DNA from: Cellulomonas timonensis
Lineage (GTDB): Bacteria > Actinomycetota > Actinomycetes > Actinomycetales > Cellulomonadaceae
NCBI RefSeq assembly: GCF_900046455.1
Contig: NZ_FCOT01000008.1
Location: 277,053-341,052 of the forward strand
Direction: 5' to 3'
Length of the DNA stretch: 64,000 bases
Shown: positions 1-7,309 of the stretch, piece by piece
Numbering within the stretch: the first letter of the stretch is position 1
Layout: the number at the start of each line of letters is the position of its first letter
Translations under genes and position numbers: made by a program
The notes under the pieces: model-generated
What the model was told of the DNA's origin: nothing
Databases searched by the model: none
Seen by the model: only the letters and a program-made list of their open reading frames with translations

Positions 1-129
1 GGCGACCTTCTGCTGACCGTGGGCGCCGGTGACGTGACCGAGCTGGCGCCCGTGGTGCTCGCCGCGCTCGCCGAGCGCGAGCCGGACTTGCCCGCCGCGC
101 CTGGCGCGGGGGGAGCGCAGGGCGCATGA
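1..129 (+). CDS. murC: UDP-N-acetylmuramate--L-alanine ligase, C-terminal end (partial)
   Basis: The window opens inside this gene; 42 codons remain before a TGA at 127-129. The visible tail contains LLTVGAGDVTELAPVV, which resembles the end of the Mur ligase C-terminal domain (the GAGD..T motif is typical of MurC). MurC adds L-Ala to UDP-MurNAc in the cytoplasm, the first amino-acid step of peptidoglycan stem-peptide synthesis. Its stop overlaps the ftsQ start by 4 nt (ATGA), so the two are translationally coupled within the dcw cluster. The identification rests on the tail motif plus the ftsQ/ftsZ context. Confidence 0.85.
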   Translation, partial: GDLLLTVGAGDVTELAPVVLAALAEREPDLPAAPGAGGAQGA

Positions 130-1193
130 CCCCGCAGCGCCCGCGGCCGCCGGTTCCCGGGCGCACCGCGCGCCCGGCGGCGCCGCGTGCGCCCGAGCGG
201 CCGCGACCCGCCCTGCCGTCGAAGCCGTCGACGCCGAAGCCGACGACTCCGACGGAGCCCGGCGCGCCCACGGGCCAGACGCCGGCCACGGGGCAGACCC
301 CTGCCGCGGGGAGGCCCCCATCGGCCGCCCGGCCCGCCTCCACGCGGGGCGCGCCCACACCTCCGGGCGAGCCGAGCGTCACCACCTATACCGCTGGGCG
401 GCGCGGGAACGCGCTGCCCGTGCGCCCGCCGGTCGTCTCGACGAGCTCGGCGGCGCGGTTCGCCGAGCGCGCACGGGCCCGCCGCCGGTTGGCGCGCCGC
501 GACGTGCTGGTGGCCGTGGGCGCCGTGGTCGGCGTGGGGGCGCTGGCCTGGCTGCTGCTCTGGTCGCCGGTGCTCCGGCTCGACCAGTCGCTGGTCACGG
601 TTTCCGGCGCGGGCACTGTGGTGGCGGTCGACCAGGTGCGCGCGGTCGTCGCGGAGCGCGGCACGACGCCGTTGACGCGCCTGGACACTGTCGGGCTGCG
701 CGAGGACGTGCTGGACGTGCCCGGCGTGCGTGAGGCTGAGATCAGCCGGGCGTGGCCGCGTGGGCTGCACATCGAGCTGGTGTCACGCGAGCCGGTGGCG
801 GCGGTGCCCGAGGAGGCTGGGGCCGCGCCAGACGGCGGCGAGCCGGGGTTCGCGCTGGTGGACATGGACGGCGTGCAGGTCGGCAGGGTGGAGGTGCCGC
901 CCGAGGGGCTGCCCGTCGTCCAGGTCCCGGTGGGCCAGCCGCGCACGCTCGAGGCCGTGCTGACGGTGTTGGAGGCGCTGCCGGCGGAGCTGCTGGCGGA
1001 GGTGGCCGAGGTCTCGGCCGAGTCTCAGGACACGGTCACGATGGCGTTGCGTGACGGGGCGCGCGTGGACTGGGGGAGCGGGCAGGACACCTCGCTGAAG
1101 ATCGCGGTGCTCGGCGCCCTCCGCTCGGCTCCGGAGAGCGCCGGGGCCAGCGTGTACGACGTGTCGGCGCCGACGCTGCCGATCACGAAGTGA
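126..1193 (+). CDS. ftsQ: Cell division protein FtsQ (POTRA domain)
   Basis: 355 aa bitopic membrane protein of the divisome. Residues 1-120 are a cytoplasmic, Pro/Ala/Thr-rich, presumably disordered extension, longer than in E. coli but common in actinobacteria. One membrane helix lies near 126-148 (DVLVAVGAVVGVGALAWLLL). A POTRA-like domain follows at about 153-225, then the FtsQ beta domain. FtsQ links early division proteins to FtsL/FtsB outside the membrane. The ATG start overlaps the murC stop. A 211-bp gap containing the ftsZ promoter follows, so ftsZ can be expressed separately. Confidence 0.93.
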   Translation: MTPQRPRPPVPGRTARPAAPRAPERPRPALPSKPSTPKPTTPTEPGAPTGQTPATGQTPAAGRPPSAARPASTRGAPTPPGEPSVTTYTAGRRGNALPVRPPVVSTSSAARFAERARARRRLARRDVLVAVGAVVGVGALAWLLLWSPVLRLDQSLVTVSGAGTVVAVDQVRAVVAERGTTPLTRLDTVGLREDVLDVPGVREAEISRAWPRGLHIELVSREPVAAVPEEAGAAPDGGEPGFALVDMDGVQVGRVEVPPEGLPVVQVPVGQPRTLEAVLTVLEALPAELLAEVAEVSAESQDTVTMALRDGARVDWGSGQDTSLKIAVLGALRSAPESAGASVYDVSAPTLPITK

Positions 1194-1293
1194 GGGCGTC
1201 TTGGGCGGGCGAGGAGCCTCGCGACCTGCGATCGTGGCCGACACGCGCGGCGTGGTCGTTGATCGCGGCCCCCGGCGCACATAGCGTCACGAG

Positions 1294-1332
1294 CTAGAGA
1301 ATATGACATAACTATAACCCTCTACTTGAGGG
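1294..1332 (+). promoter_or_regulatory. Candidate ftsZ promoter and leader hairpin
   Basis: An AT-rich patch that stands out in a GC-rich genome. It contains TATAAC (1313-1318) as a possible -10 element. It runs directly into a small perfect hairpin, CCCTC-TACTT-GAGGG (1318-1332). No convincing -35 box is visible. A GAGAGG Shine-Dalgarno sequence (1391-1396) sits 8 nt before the ftsZ GTG. The promoter role is inferred from composition and position. Confidence 0.5.
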
Positions 1333-1404
1333 TGAAGGTTTCGGCTTCGACGGTCAACCCGCCGCAGCCGTGCAGGTCCCGGCGCACAACGAGAGGCACC
1401 CACT

Positions 1405-2658
1405 GTGGCAGCTCCGCAGAACTACCTGGCGGTCATCAAGGTCGTCGGCATCGGTGGTGGGGGCGTCAACGCCGTCAACCGCATGATCGAGGTCGGCCTC
1501 AAGGGTGTCGAGTTCATCGCGATCAACACCGATGCCCAGGCTCTGCTGATGTCCGACGCCGACGTCAAGCTCGACGTCGGCCGCGAGCTCACCCGCGGGC
1601 TCGGCGCGGGCGCCGACCCCGAGGTCGGCAAGAAGGCCGCCGAGGACCACGCCGAGGAGATCGAGGACGTGCTCCGCGGCGCGGACATGGTCTTCGTCAC
1701 CGCCGGCGAGGGCGGCGGCACCGGCACCGGCGGCGCGCCCGTCGTGGCCCGCATCGCCCGCTCGCTCGGCGCGCTGACCATCGGCGTCGTCACGCGCCCG
1801 TTCACCTTCGAGGGCCGCCGCCGCTCGGTGCAGGCCGACTCCGGCATCGACGCGCTGCGGGCCGAGGTCGACACGCTCATCGTCATTCCCAATGACCGGC
1901 TGCTGTCGATCTCCGACCGCTCGGTGTCAGTGCTCGACGCGTTCCACTCGGCCGACCAGGTGCTGCTGTCGGGTGTGCAGGGCATCACCGACCTCATCAC
2001 CACCCCCGGGCTCATCAACCTCGACTTCGCCGACGTCAAGTCCGTCATGCAGGGCGCCGGGTCCGCCCTCATGGGGATCGGCTCGGCGCGCGGCGACGAC
2101 CGCGCGGTGCAGGCTGCCGAGCTGGCGATCTCCTCGCCGCTGCTCGAGGCCAGCATCGACGGCGCCCATGGCGTGCTGCTGTCGATCCAGGGCGGCTCCG
2201 ACCTCGGCTTGTTCGAGATCAACGAGGCCGCGCGCCTGGTGCAGGAGGCCGCGCACCCCGAGGCCAACATCATCTTCGGCGCGGTGATCGACGACGCGCT
2301 CGGCGACGAGGTGCGGGTCACCGTCATCGCCGCCGGCTTCGACGGCGGATCCCCCGTGGTCCGGCGTGACAGCCGCGGCCTCGGCCAGGTCAGCGGCTCC
2401 ACCGCCGCCCGGAGCGCCCCCGCCGCAGCGCCGACGCACGCCGCCGCACAGCCCCGGCCGGTCGACCCCGACGAGGACGTCGTTCGCGTGGGCTCGCCCA
2501 TGCGCCCTGTCGCTGCGGCTCCCGTGCCGACGTTCCTGGCCTCCGAGCCCGTCGCCCCGGCGCCCAGCACGGGGCAGCTCGCCGTTCCGCAAATCTTCGA
2601 GGAGGACCACTCGCGTCGTGCGAACGAGGAGCTGGACGTCCCCGACTTCCTCAAGTAG
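1405..2658 (+). CDS. ftsZ: Cell division protein FtsZ
   Basis: 417 aa tubulin-like GTPase that polymerises into the Z ring at midcell. Visible features: an N-terminal GGGGVNA loop (17-23), the tubulin signature GGGTGTG (103-109), the catalytic T7 loop NLDFADV (205-211), a variable Ala/Pro-rich linker from about residue 330, and a C-terminal peptide ending DVPDFLK that binds SepF and other partners. The GTG start is chosen because a GAGAGG ribosome site lies 8 nt upstream and the protein begins with the family-typical [17 protein letters not shown]. Length is normal for actinobacteria. pgeF follows after 3 nt. Confidence 0.98.
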   Translation: MAAPQNYLAVIKVVGIGGGGVNAVNRMIEVGLKGVEFIAINTDAQALLMSDADVKLDVGRELTRGLGAGADPEVGKKAAEDHAEEIEDVLRGADMVFVTAGEGGGTGTGGAPVVARIARSLGALTIGVVTRPFTFEGRRRSVQADSGIDALRAEVDTLIVIPNDRLLSISDRSVSVLDAFHSADQVLLSGVQGITDLITTPGLINLDFADVKSVMQGAGSALMGIGSARGDDRAVQAAELAISSPLLEASIDGAHGVLLSIQGGSDLGLFEINEAARLVQEAAHPEANIIFGAVIDDALGDEVRVTVIAAGFDGGSPVVRRDSRGLGQVSGSTAARSAPAAAPTHAAAQPRPVDPDEDVVRVGSPMRPVAAAPVPTFLASEPVAPAPSTGQLAVPQIFEEDHSRRANEELDVPDFLK

Positions 2659-2661
2659 CCC

Positions 2662-3411
2662 ATGGGCCTCCCCGTCCTCGAGGCCGACCTGGGCCCTCGG
2701 GTGCGGGCGGGCTTCACGACGCGTGCGGGCGGGCGTTCCGCCGGGCCGTGGGCGACGCTGAACCTCGGCCTGGCCGTGGGCGACCGCGTGTCGGACGTTC
2801 GCGCCAACCGCGCCCTGGTCGAGGAATGGGCCGGTGTGCCCGTCGTCTTCGGCGAGCAGGTGCACGGCGCGAGTGTGCGGGTGCTCGACCGGGCCCCCGC
2901 GGTGGAGGACCGGTCGGCGGGCCCCGGAGACGCGCTGGTCGCGACCTCGCCCCGGATCGCCGTGGGCGTGTACGTGGCCGACTGCGTGCCGCTGCTCCTG
3001 GCCGACCCCGACGCGGGGATGGTCGCCGCGGTGCACGCGGGGCGCGCCGGCCTCGTCGCCGGCGTCGTGCGTGCCGCCGTCCAGACGATGAGCTCCCGCG
3101 GCGCGGTCCCCGAGCGGATGCGGGCGGTCATCGGCCCCTGCATCGGGGGTGACGCGTACGAGGTCCCCGAGGCGATGCGCGCCGACGTGGCCGCCGTCAT
3201 CCCCGAGGCCTGGGCGGTGACGCGGTGGGGGACCCCCGGCGTCGACCTCGGCGCCGGCGTCTCCGCCGAGCTCGCCCGGGCGGGCGTCGTCGACGTGGCG
3301 CGCGTTTCGACGTGCACGTTCTCCGAGGAGCGGCTTTACTCTCACCGTCGCGCATCGGCCGCGGGCGGTGTCACCGGCAGATTCGCCGGGGTGATCCGCC
3401 TCGTCGAATGA
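2662..3411 (+). CDS. pgeF: Peptidoglycan editing factor PgeF (YfiH/YlmD, multicopper-oxidase-fold family)
   Basis: 249 aa member of the Cu-oxidase_4 family. E. coli YfiH/PgeF removes L-Ser-containing UDP-MurNAc errors so that only L-Ala enters the stem peptide; other homologues show purine nucleoside phosphorylase-like or laccase activity. The conserved zinc-site elements are visible: GEQVHGA, YVADCVPLLLAD and AAVHAGRAGL, which hold the His/Cys/His ligands. It starts 3 nt after ftsZ and is probably co-transcribed. In many actinobacteria the PLP protein YggS/YlmE follows, but here there is only a 106-bp gap before sepF. Confidence 0.9.
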   Translation: MGLPVLEADLGPRVRAGFTTRAGGRSAGPWATLNLGLAVGDRVSDVRANRALVEEWAGVPVVFGEQVHGASVRVLDRAPAVEDRSAGPGDALVATSPRIAVGVYVADCVPLLLADPDAGMVAAVHAGRAGLVAGVVRAAVQTMSSRGAVPERMRAVIGPCIGGDAYEVPEAMRADVAAVIPEAWAVTRWGTPGVDLGAGVSAELARAGVVDVARVSTCTFSEERLYSHRRASAAGGVTGRFAGVIRLVE

Positions 3412-3469
3412 GGCGGGGGCAATCCGGACGGCCCGCGCGTGTCGCGGCAAGTCGGGGCGGGCGCCTTGC

Positions 3470-3475
3470 TAGCGT
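3470..3475 (+). promoter_or_regulatory. Candidate -10 box upstream of sepF
   Basis: TAGCGT lies 42 nt upstream of the sepF ATG and is followed by a purine-rich ribosome site (GGAAGAGGAG). It matches the TANNNT pattern seen before other genes here. No clear -35 is visible. Confidence 0.4.
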
Positions 3476-3517
3476 CGAAGAAGGGAACTGACAGTCCCGG
3501 GGGAAGAGGAGACCGCG

Positions 3518-3985
3518 ATGGCCGGAGCGCTGCGCAAGACGATGCTGTACCTCGGCCTCGCCGACGAACGAGGCGAGCACGAGGAGTACGTCGACGAGTA
3601 CGACGAACTGGAGGCTACGGTGCCGCAGGAGTACGAGGCTCAGGTCACGCCGCTCCACCGGCCGACGGTGAAGGTCGCGCAGCCCGCGCCCGCCACCGGC
3701 GAGCTCCGGCGGATCACGACGATCCACCCGCGCGCCTACAACGACGCGCGCAAGATCGGCGAGGCGTTCCGCGAGGGCACGCCGGTGATCATGAACCTCT
3801 CCGACATGGACGACGCGGACGCGAAGCGCCTGGTCGACTTCTCGGCGGGCCTGATCTTCGGCTTGCACGGCGCCATCGAGCGAGTCACCAACAAGGTGTT
3901 CCTGCTCTCGCCCGCCCACGTCGAGGTGACCGGTGACGAGCAGCCCGCCGAGCCCGCCCCCGCGGGCTTCTTCAACCAGAGCTGA
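3518..3985 (+). CDS. sepF: Cell division protein SepF
   Basis: 155 aa. SepF tethers FtsZ to the membrane and in actinobacteria replaces FtsA/ZipA. Residues 1-12 ([12 protein letters not shown]) form the amphipathic membrane-targeting helix. An acidic linker (DEYDELEA) follows, then the globular SepF core from about residue 63: [40 protein letters not shown] and [13 protein letters not shown]. Strong ribosome site (GAAGAGGAG) before the ATG. It sits between pgeF and yggT, the usual actinobacterial order. Confidence 0.95.
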   Translation: MAGALRKTMLYLGLADERGEHEEYVDEYDELEATVPQEYEAQVTPLHRPTVKVAQPAPATGELRRITTIHPRAYNDARKIGEAFREGTPVIMNLSDMDDADAKRLVDFSAGLIFGLHGAIERVTNKVFLLSPAHVEVTGDEQPAEPAPAGFFNQS

Positions 3986-3988
3986 CGC

Positions 3989-4273
3989 GTGAGATTGGTC
4001 GCTGACGTCCTCTATCTGGTCGTCCTCGTCTTCTTCCTGCTCCTGCTCGCGCGGCTCGTCCTCGACTGGGTGCAGTTCTTCGCACGTGAGTGGCGTCCAC
4101 GCGGTGTGATGCTCGTCGTCGCCGAGGCGACCTACACCGTGACGGACCCGCCGCTGCGTGCGATCCGCCGGGTGGTTCCCCCGCTCTCGCTCGGGACAGT
4201 GCGCCTCGACCTGGCGTTCCTGATCTTGATGCTGGCGTGCTCCGTGCTCCTGTCCGTGCTGGCCGCAGTGTGA
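3989..4273 (+). CDS. YggT family membrane protein
   Basis: 94 aa protein with two hydrophobic segments: residues 5-25 (ADVLYLVVLVFFLLLLARLV) and 72-92 (LDLAFLILMLACSVLLSVLA). Between them lies the family motif TDPPLRAIRRVVPPLSLG. YggT (YlmG) proteins are small inner-membrane proteins encoded next to division genes. They are proposed to help nucleoid or divisome organisation, but the molecular role is unclear. The gene starts 3 nt after sepF and is followed by a terminator-like hairpin. Confidence 0.9.
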   Translation: MRLVADVLYLVVLVFFLLLLARLVLDWVQFFAREWRPRGVMLVVAEATYTVTDPPLRAIRRVVPPLSLGTVRLDLAFLILMLACSVLLSVLAAV

Positions 4274-4307
4274 TCCGGGTGAGCGTCGTCAACCCGTGCG
4301 GGCTCTA

Positions 4308-4342
4308 TCACCCCTTGGGCATGCAGGCCGCCCGAGGGGTGA
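4308..4342. terminator. Terminator-like hairpin after yggT
   Basis: The arms TCACCCCTTGGGC and GCCCGAGGGGTGA form a 13-bp stem with one T-G wobble and a 9-nt loop. There is no U tract. It is placed between yggT and the separately promoted divIVA, so it probably ends the ftsZ-sepF-yggT transcript. Confidence 0.6.
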
Positions 4343-4383
4343 GCAGTGCGTGGCGGGTCGCATGCGACCGCCTCAATGTCCGC

Positions 4384-4389
4384 TACCGT
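4384..4389 (+). promoter_or_regulatory. Candidate -10 box of divIVA
   Basis: TACCGT lies 62 nt upstream of the divIVA ATG and downstream of the yggT terminator hairpin. The assignment relies on position and the TANNNT pattern. Confidence 0.35.
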
Positions 4390-4451
4390 GAGCCGAGGTG
4401 GTCGGTGACTGCCCACCGGCTAGACCAAGTTCGACCGAAGAGGTGACGACG

Positions 4452-5093
4452 ATGGCACTGCTGACAGCAGACGACGTCCTGAACAAGAAGTTCCAGGCGA
4501 CGAAGTTTCGTGAGGGCTACGACCAGGACGAGGTCGATGACTTCCTCGACGAGGTCGTCAACACCCTGCGCGACCTGCAGACCGAGAACGAGGACCTCAA
4601 GACGAAGCTCGCGGCAGCCGAGCGACGCATCGCCGAGCTCAGCCGGGCAGGCGCTCAGCAGGCCGCCCCGGCTCCGGCTTCGGAGCCGACCCCCGAGCCG
4701 CAGCCCGCGCCCGCCCCCCCGGTGAGCCCGCAGCGGCCCAACGAGCCCGAGTCGGCCACGGGAATGCTCGCCCTGGCGCAGAAGCTGCACGACGACTACG
4801 TGCGCAGCGGCCAGGAGGAGAGCGACCGGCTCATCTCCGAGGCCAAGGCCCAGGGCACGCGCATCGTCCGTGAGGCGGAGGAGACGTCGTCGCGCACGCT
4901 CGGGCAGCTCGAGCAGGAGCGCTCGCTGCTGGAGCGCAAGATCGACGAGCTCCGCGTGTTCGAGCGGGACTACCGCACGCGGCTCAAGAGCTACCTCGAG
5001 AACCTCCTCGGAGACCTCGACAACAGGGGTAGCGCGCTGCCTCCGCGCAGTGGACAGAATGCCCAGCCTGGGGCGGCCTCGCGAGGCGTCTGA
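4452..5093 (+). CDS. divIVA: DivIVA/Wag31 polar growth protein
   Basis: 213 aa coiled-coil scaffold that binds negatively curved membrane at the poles and septum and directs polar cell-wall growth in actinobacteria. The conserved N-terminal domain is intact (MALLTADDVLNKKF, FREGYDQDEVDDFLDEV). A heptad-rich coil runs to about residue 60, then a Pro/Ala linker (about 63-100) and a second coiled coil to the C-terminus. The ATG at 4452 is preferred over upstream in-frame codons because it has the AGAGGTGA ribosome site and the family-typical start. A long hairpin follows. Confidence 0.95.
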   Translation: MALLTADDVLNKKFQATKFREGYDQDEVDDFLDEVVNTLRDLQTENEDLKTKLAAAERRIAELSRAGAQQAAPAPASEPTPEPQPAPAPPVSPQRPNEPESATGMLALAQKLHDDYVRSGQEESDRLISEAKAQGTRIVREAEETSSRTLGQLEQERSLLERKIDELRVFERDYRTRLKSYLENLLGDLDNRGSALPPRSGQNAQPGAASRGV

Positions 5094-5108
5094 CCTGCAC
5101 TTTCGTTC

Positions 5109-5152
5109 CACAACACACCGTGTCGAGGCCATGCCTCACGCGGTGTGTTGTG
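5109..5152. terminator. Terminator hairpin after divIVA
   Basis: CACAACACACCG (5109-5120) pairs perfectly with CGGTGTGTTGTG (5141-5152). The 20-nt interior holds a second nested hairpin, GAGGC-CAT-GCCTC. The structure begins 15 nt after the divIVA stop and precedes the promoter of the next gene. Confidence 0.8.
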
Positions 5153-5170
5153 CGTTGTGGGCAACGCGCA

Positions 5171-5198
5171 TAGTCTCGCGTGACTTCCACAGAGAGGG
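5171..5198 (+). promoter_or_regulatory. -10 box and ribosome site of the DksA/TraR-like gene
   Basis: TAGTCT (5171-5176) would start transcription near 5183. That falls downstream of the first possible GTG (5180) but upstream of an AGAGAGGG ribosome site (5191-5198) and the GTG at 5204. This favours 5204 as the start codon. Confidence 0.55.
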
Positions 5199-5203
5199 CG
5201 CAA

Positions 5204-5665
5204 GTGGCCATCAACCACTCACTCAGCAGGGGGACGACATCGCAGGGGGGGTTGGATCTCGCGAAGGCGGTCCGACTATTCCCCGTGCGTGACGGTGAGA
5301 AGCCGTGGTCGGTCCGAGATGTGCGTGCTGTCGCCGACGAGCTCATGAGCGACGTCGCGCGACTTACCTCCGAGCTCTCGGCTGCGGACGCCGAGCTCTC
5401 GAATCTGTTGCGGAACTCCGGCGACGGAGCTGGCGACGACCAGGCAGACTCCGGCTCGAGCGCACTCGAGCGCGAGCATGAGCTCACCCTGGTGAACAAC
5501 ACGCGTGACCTCCTGGCCCAGACGGCCCACGCCTTGGCGCGCATCAACGCGGGCACGTTCGGGACGTGCGAGTCGTGTGGGAAGGCGATCGGCAAGGCGC
5601 GGGTGGAGGCCTTCCCCCGCGCCACGCTGTGCGTGGAGTGCAAGCAGCGCGAGGAACGTCGGTGA
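5204..5665 (+). CDS. TraR/DksA family C4 zinc-finger protein
   Basis: 153 aa. An N-terminal helical region (LTSELSAADAELSNLLRN, then ALEREHELTLVNNTRDLL) is followed by the DksA/TraR zinc finger near the C-terminus: GTCESCGKAIGKARVEAF and LCVECKQ, with four cysteines. DksA-type proteins bind the RNA polymerase secondary channel. Actinobacterial members of this short type lie just upstream of lspA, as here, and their role is poorly defined. The GTG at 5204 is preferred over 5180 on promoter and ribosome-site grounds. Confidence 0.85.
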   Translation: MAINHSLSRGTTSQGGLDLAKAVRLFPVRDGEKPWSVRDVRAVADELMSDVARLTSELSAADAELSNLLRNSGDGAGDDQADSGSSALEREHELTLVNNTRDLLAQTAHALARINAGTFGTCESCGKAIGKARVEAFPRATLCVECKQREERR

Positions 5666-5673
5666 GCCCACCG

Positions 5674-5679
5674 TAGACT
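5674..5679 (+). promoter_or_regulatory. -10 box of lspA (leaderless layout)
   Basis: TAGACT ends 7 nt before the lspA GTG (5687). Transcription would begin at or next to the start codon, and no ribosome site is present. Confidence 0.6.
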
Positions 5680-5686
5680 CCTGCGG

Positions 5687-6334
5687 GTGCCCACGACCTT
5701 CGAGACGACGCCGGCCTCCCCACCTCCGGGTGCGGGACGCCGGCGTCGTCTTCTCATGCTCCTCGTCGTCCTGACCCTTGCCGTGCTCGTGCTCGACCAG
5801 GCGACCAAGGCCTGGGTGCTGGTCACCCTCGTCGAGGGCGAGCCGGTGCCGGTGCTCGGGGACCTGCTGAGCCTGCGCCTGCTGTTCAACCCGGGGGCGG
5901 CACTGTCCATCGCCACGGGGATGACCTGGGTCTTGACCATCATCGCCACGGCTGTGGTGGTGTACGTGGTGCGCGCGTCGCGGCGGATCGGCTCCACCGG
6001 GTGGGCGATCGCTCTCGGGCTGCTGCTCGGTGGCGCGCTGGGCAACCTGGGCGACCGCATCTTCCGCGCGCCCGGCTTCGCGCGGGGGCATGTCGTGGAC
6101 TTCATCGCCTACGGAGACCTCTTCGTCGGCAACATCGCCGACATCGCGATCGTCGTCGCGGCCGGGCTGATCATGCTGCTGGCGTTCCGCGGCATCCAGA
6201 TCGACGGCACGCGTGACCACGACCCGAAGGCTGAGGCCGACGGGCCGGACGGCGATCACGATGTGACCGCCCCCGACGCGGACGCCCAGGGGTCCACCGT
6301 GCGCACCCCGCAGGAGGGCCGCGACGATGGCTGA
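5687..6334 (+). CDS. lspA: Lipoprotein signal peptidase (signal peptidase II)
   Basis: 215 aa membrane aspartic protease that removes signal peptides from diacylglyceryl-modified prolipoproteins. Four membrane helices are visible between about residues 20 and 170. The family boxes are present: [18 protein letters not shown] (usual N.GAAFS), [11 protein letters not shown] and [20 protein letters not shown], which carry the two catalytic Asp residues. The C-terminal 40 residues are a charged, variable tail. The stop overlaps rluD by 8 nt, so the pair is an operon. The window itself encodes lipoprotein substrates (lipoboxes at 16.2, 22.4 and 35.3 kb). Confidence 0.96.
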   Translation: MPTTFETTPASPPPGAGRRRRLLMLLVVLTLAVLVLDQATKAWVLVTLVEGEPVPVLGDLLSLRLLFNPGAALSIATGMTWVLTIIATAVVVYVVRASRRIGSTGWAIALGLLLGGALGNLGDRIFRAPGFARGHVVDFIAYGDLFVGNIADIAIVVAAGLIMLLAFRGIQIDGTRDHDPKAEADGPDGDHDVTAPDADAQGSTVRTPQEGRDDG

Positions 6335-7268
6335 GACCCGCGCGCTGCCCGTCCCCGACGGCCTGGCGGGGGAGCGGGTCGACGCCGCGATCGCCCGGCT
6401 GCTCGGACTGTCCCGCACGCGCGCCGCCGAGCTGGCTGCCGCGGGCTCCGTGCGGCTCGACGGCCGCGAGGCCGGCAAGTCCGATCGCCTGCCCGCCGGC
6501 GCCTGGCTCGAGGTGGAGCTGCCCGAGCCGGAGCGCGCCGAGGTGTTCGCCGACGTCGTGCACGAGCCCGTCCCGGGCATGCGCGTGGTGCACGACGACG
6601 ACGACCTGGTCGTCGTGGACAAGCCCATCGGCGTGGCGGCGCACCCCTCGCCCGGCTGGACGGGGCCGACGGTGGTGGGCGCCCTGCTGGCCTCCGGCTA
6701 CCGGCTCTCGACCTCCGGGCCCGCTGAGCGGCAGGGCATCGTGCACCGGCTCGATGTCGGCACCTCGGGCCTGATGGTCGTGGCCAAGAGCGAGCACGCG
6801 TACACGGTGCTCAAGCGGGCGTTCAAGGAGCGCACCGTCGAGAAGGTCTACCACGCACTCGTCCAGGGGCACCCCGAGCCGACGACGGGCACCATCGACG
6901 CGCCCATCGGGCGGCATCCGAGCTCGGACTGGCGGTTCGCGGGCGTCGCCGACGGCAAGCCGGCGATCACGCACTACGAGGGGCTCGAGATGCTGCCGGC
7001 GGCCTCGCTCGTCGAGGTGCACCTCGAGACCGGGCGCACCCACCAGATCCGGGTGCACTTCTCGGCCCTGCGGCACCCCTGCGTGGGCGATCTCACGTAT
7101 GGCGCCGACCCGGCCCTCGCGGCCCGGGTGGCGATGTCCCGGCAGTGGCTGCACGCTGTCCGGCTCGGGTTCACGCACCCCACCAGCGGTGACTGGCTCG
7201 AGCTCGCCAGCGACTACCCGCAGGATCTCGCTGAGGCCCTCGCCACACTTCGCGACGCCTACCGCTAG
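6327..7268 (+). CDS. rluD: RluA-family 23S rRNA pseudouridine synthase
   Basis: 313 aa. An N-terminal S4 RNA-binding domain (about 10-70, [25 protein letters not shown]) precedes the RluA catalytic domain. The catalytic Asp is in [15 protein letters not shown] and a further family motif is [10 protein letters not shown]. RluD modifies helix 69 of 23S rRNA in E. coli; exact target sites of the actinobacterial lspA-linked homologue are inferred. It overlaps lspA by 8 nt and is the last gene before dnaE, which has its own promoter. Confidence 0.92.
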   Translation: MAETRALPVPDGLAGERVDAAIARLLGLSRTRAAELAAAGSVRLDGREAGKSDRLPAGAWLEVELPEPERAEVFADVVHEPVPGMRVVHDDDDLVVVDKPIGVAAHPSPGWTGPTVVGALLASGYRLSTSGPAERQGIVHRLDVGTSGLMVVAKSEHAYTVLKRAFKERTVEKVYHALVQGHPEPTTGTIDAPIGRHPSSDWRFAGVADGKPAITHYEGLEMLPAASLVEVHLETGRTHQIRVHFSALRHPCVGDLTYGADPALAARVAMSRQWLHAVRLGFTHPTSGDWLELASDYPQDLAEALATLRDAYR

Positions 7269-7296
7269 GCGTCGCTGGGGTGTCGCAGGTGGCACC

Positions 7297-7302
7297 TAGA
7301 CT
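7297..7302 (+). promoter_or_regulatory. -10 box of dnaE (leaderless layout)
   Basis: TAGACT ends 7 nt before the ATG at 7310. This makes the upstream in-frame GTG (7280) unlikely as a start because it would lie upstream of the transcript. Confidence 0.6.
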
Positions 7303-7309
7303 GACCGGC

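Noticed and set aside
1422..3450. Very long antisense reading frames opposite ftsZ and pgeF
   Set aside because: They are high-GC shadows with Arg/Ala/Pro-rich, family-less translations; the plus-strand genes are unambiguous.
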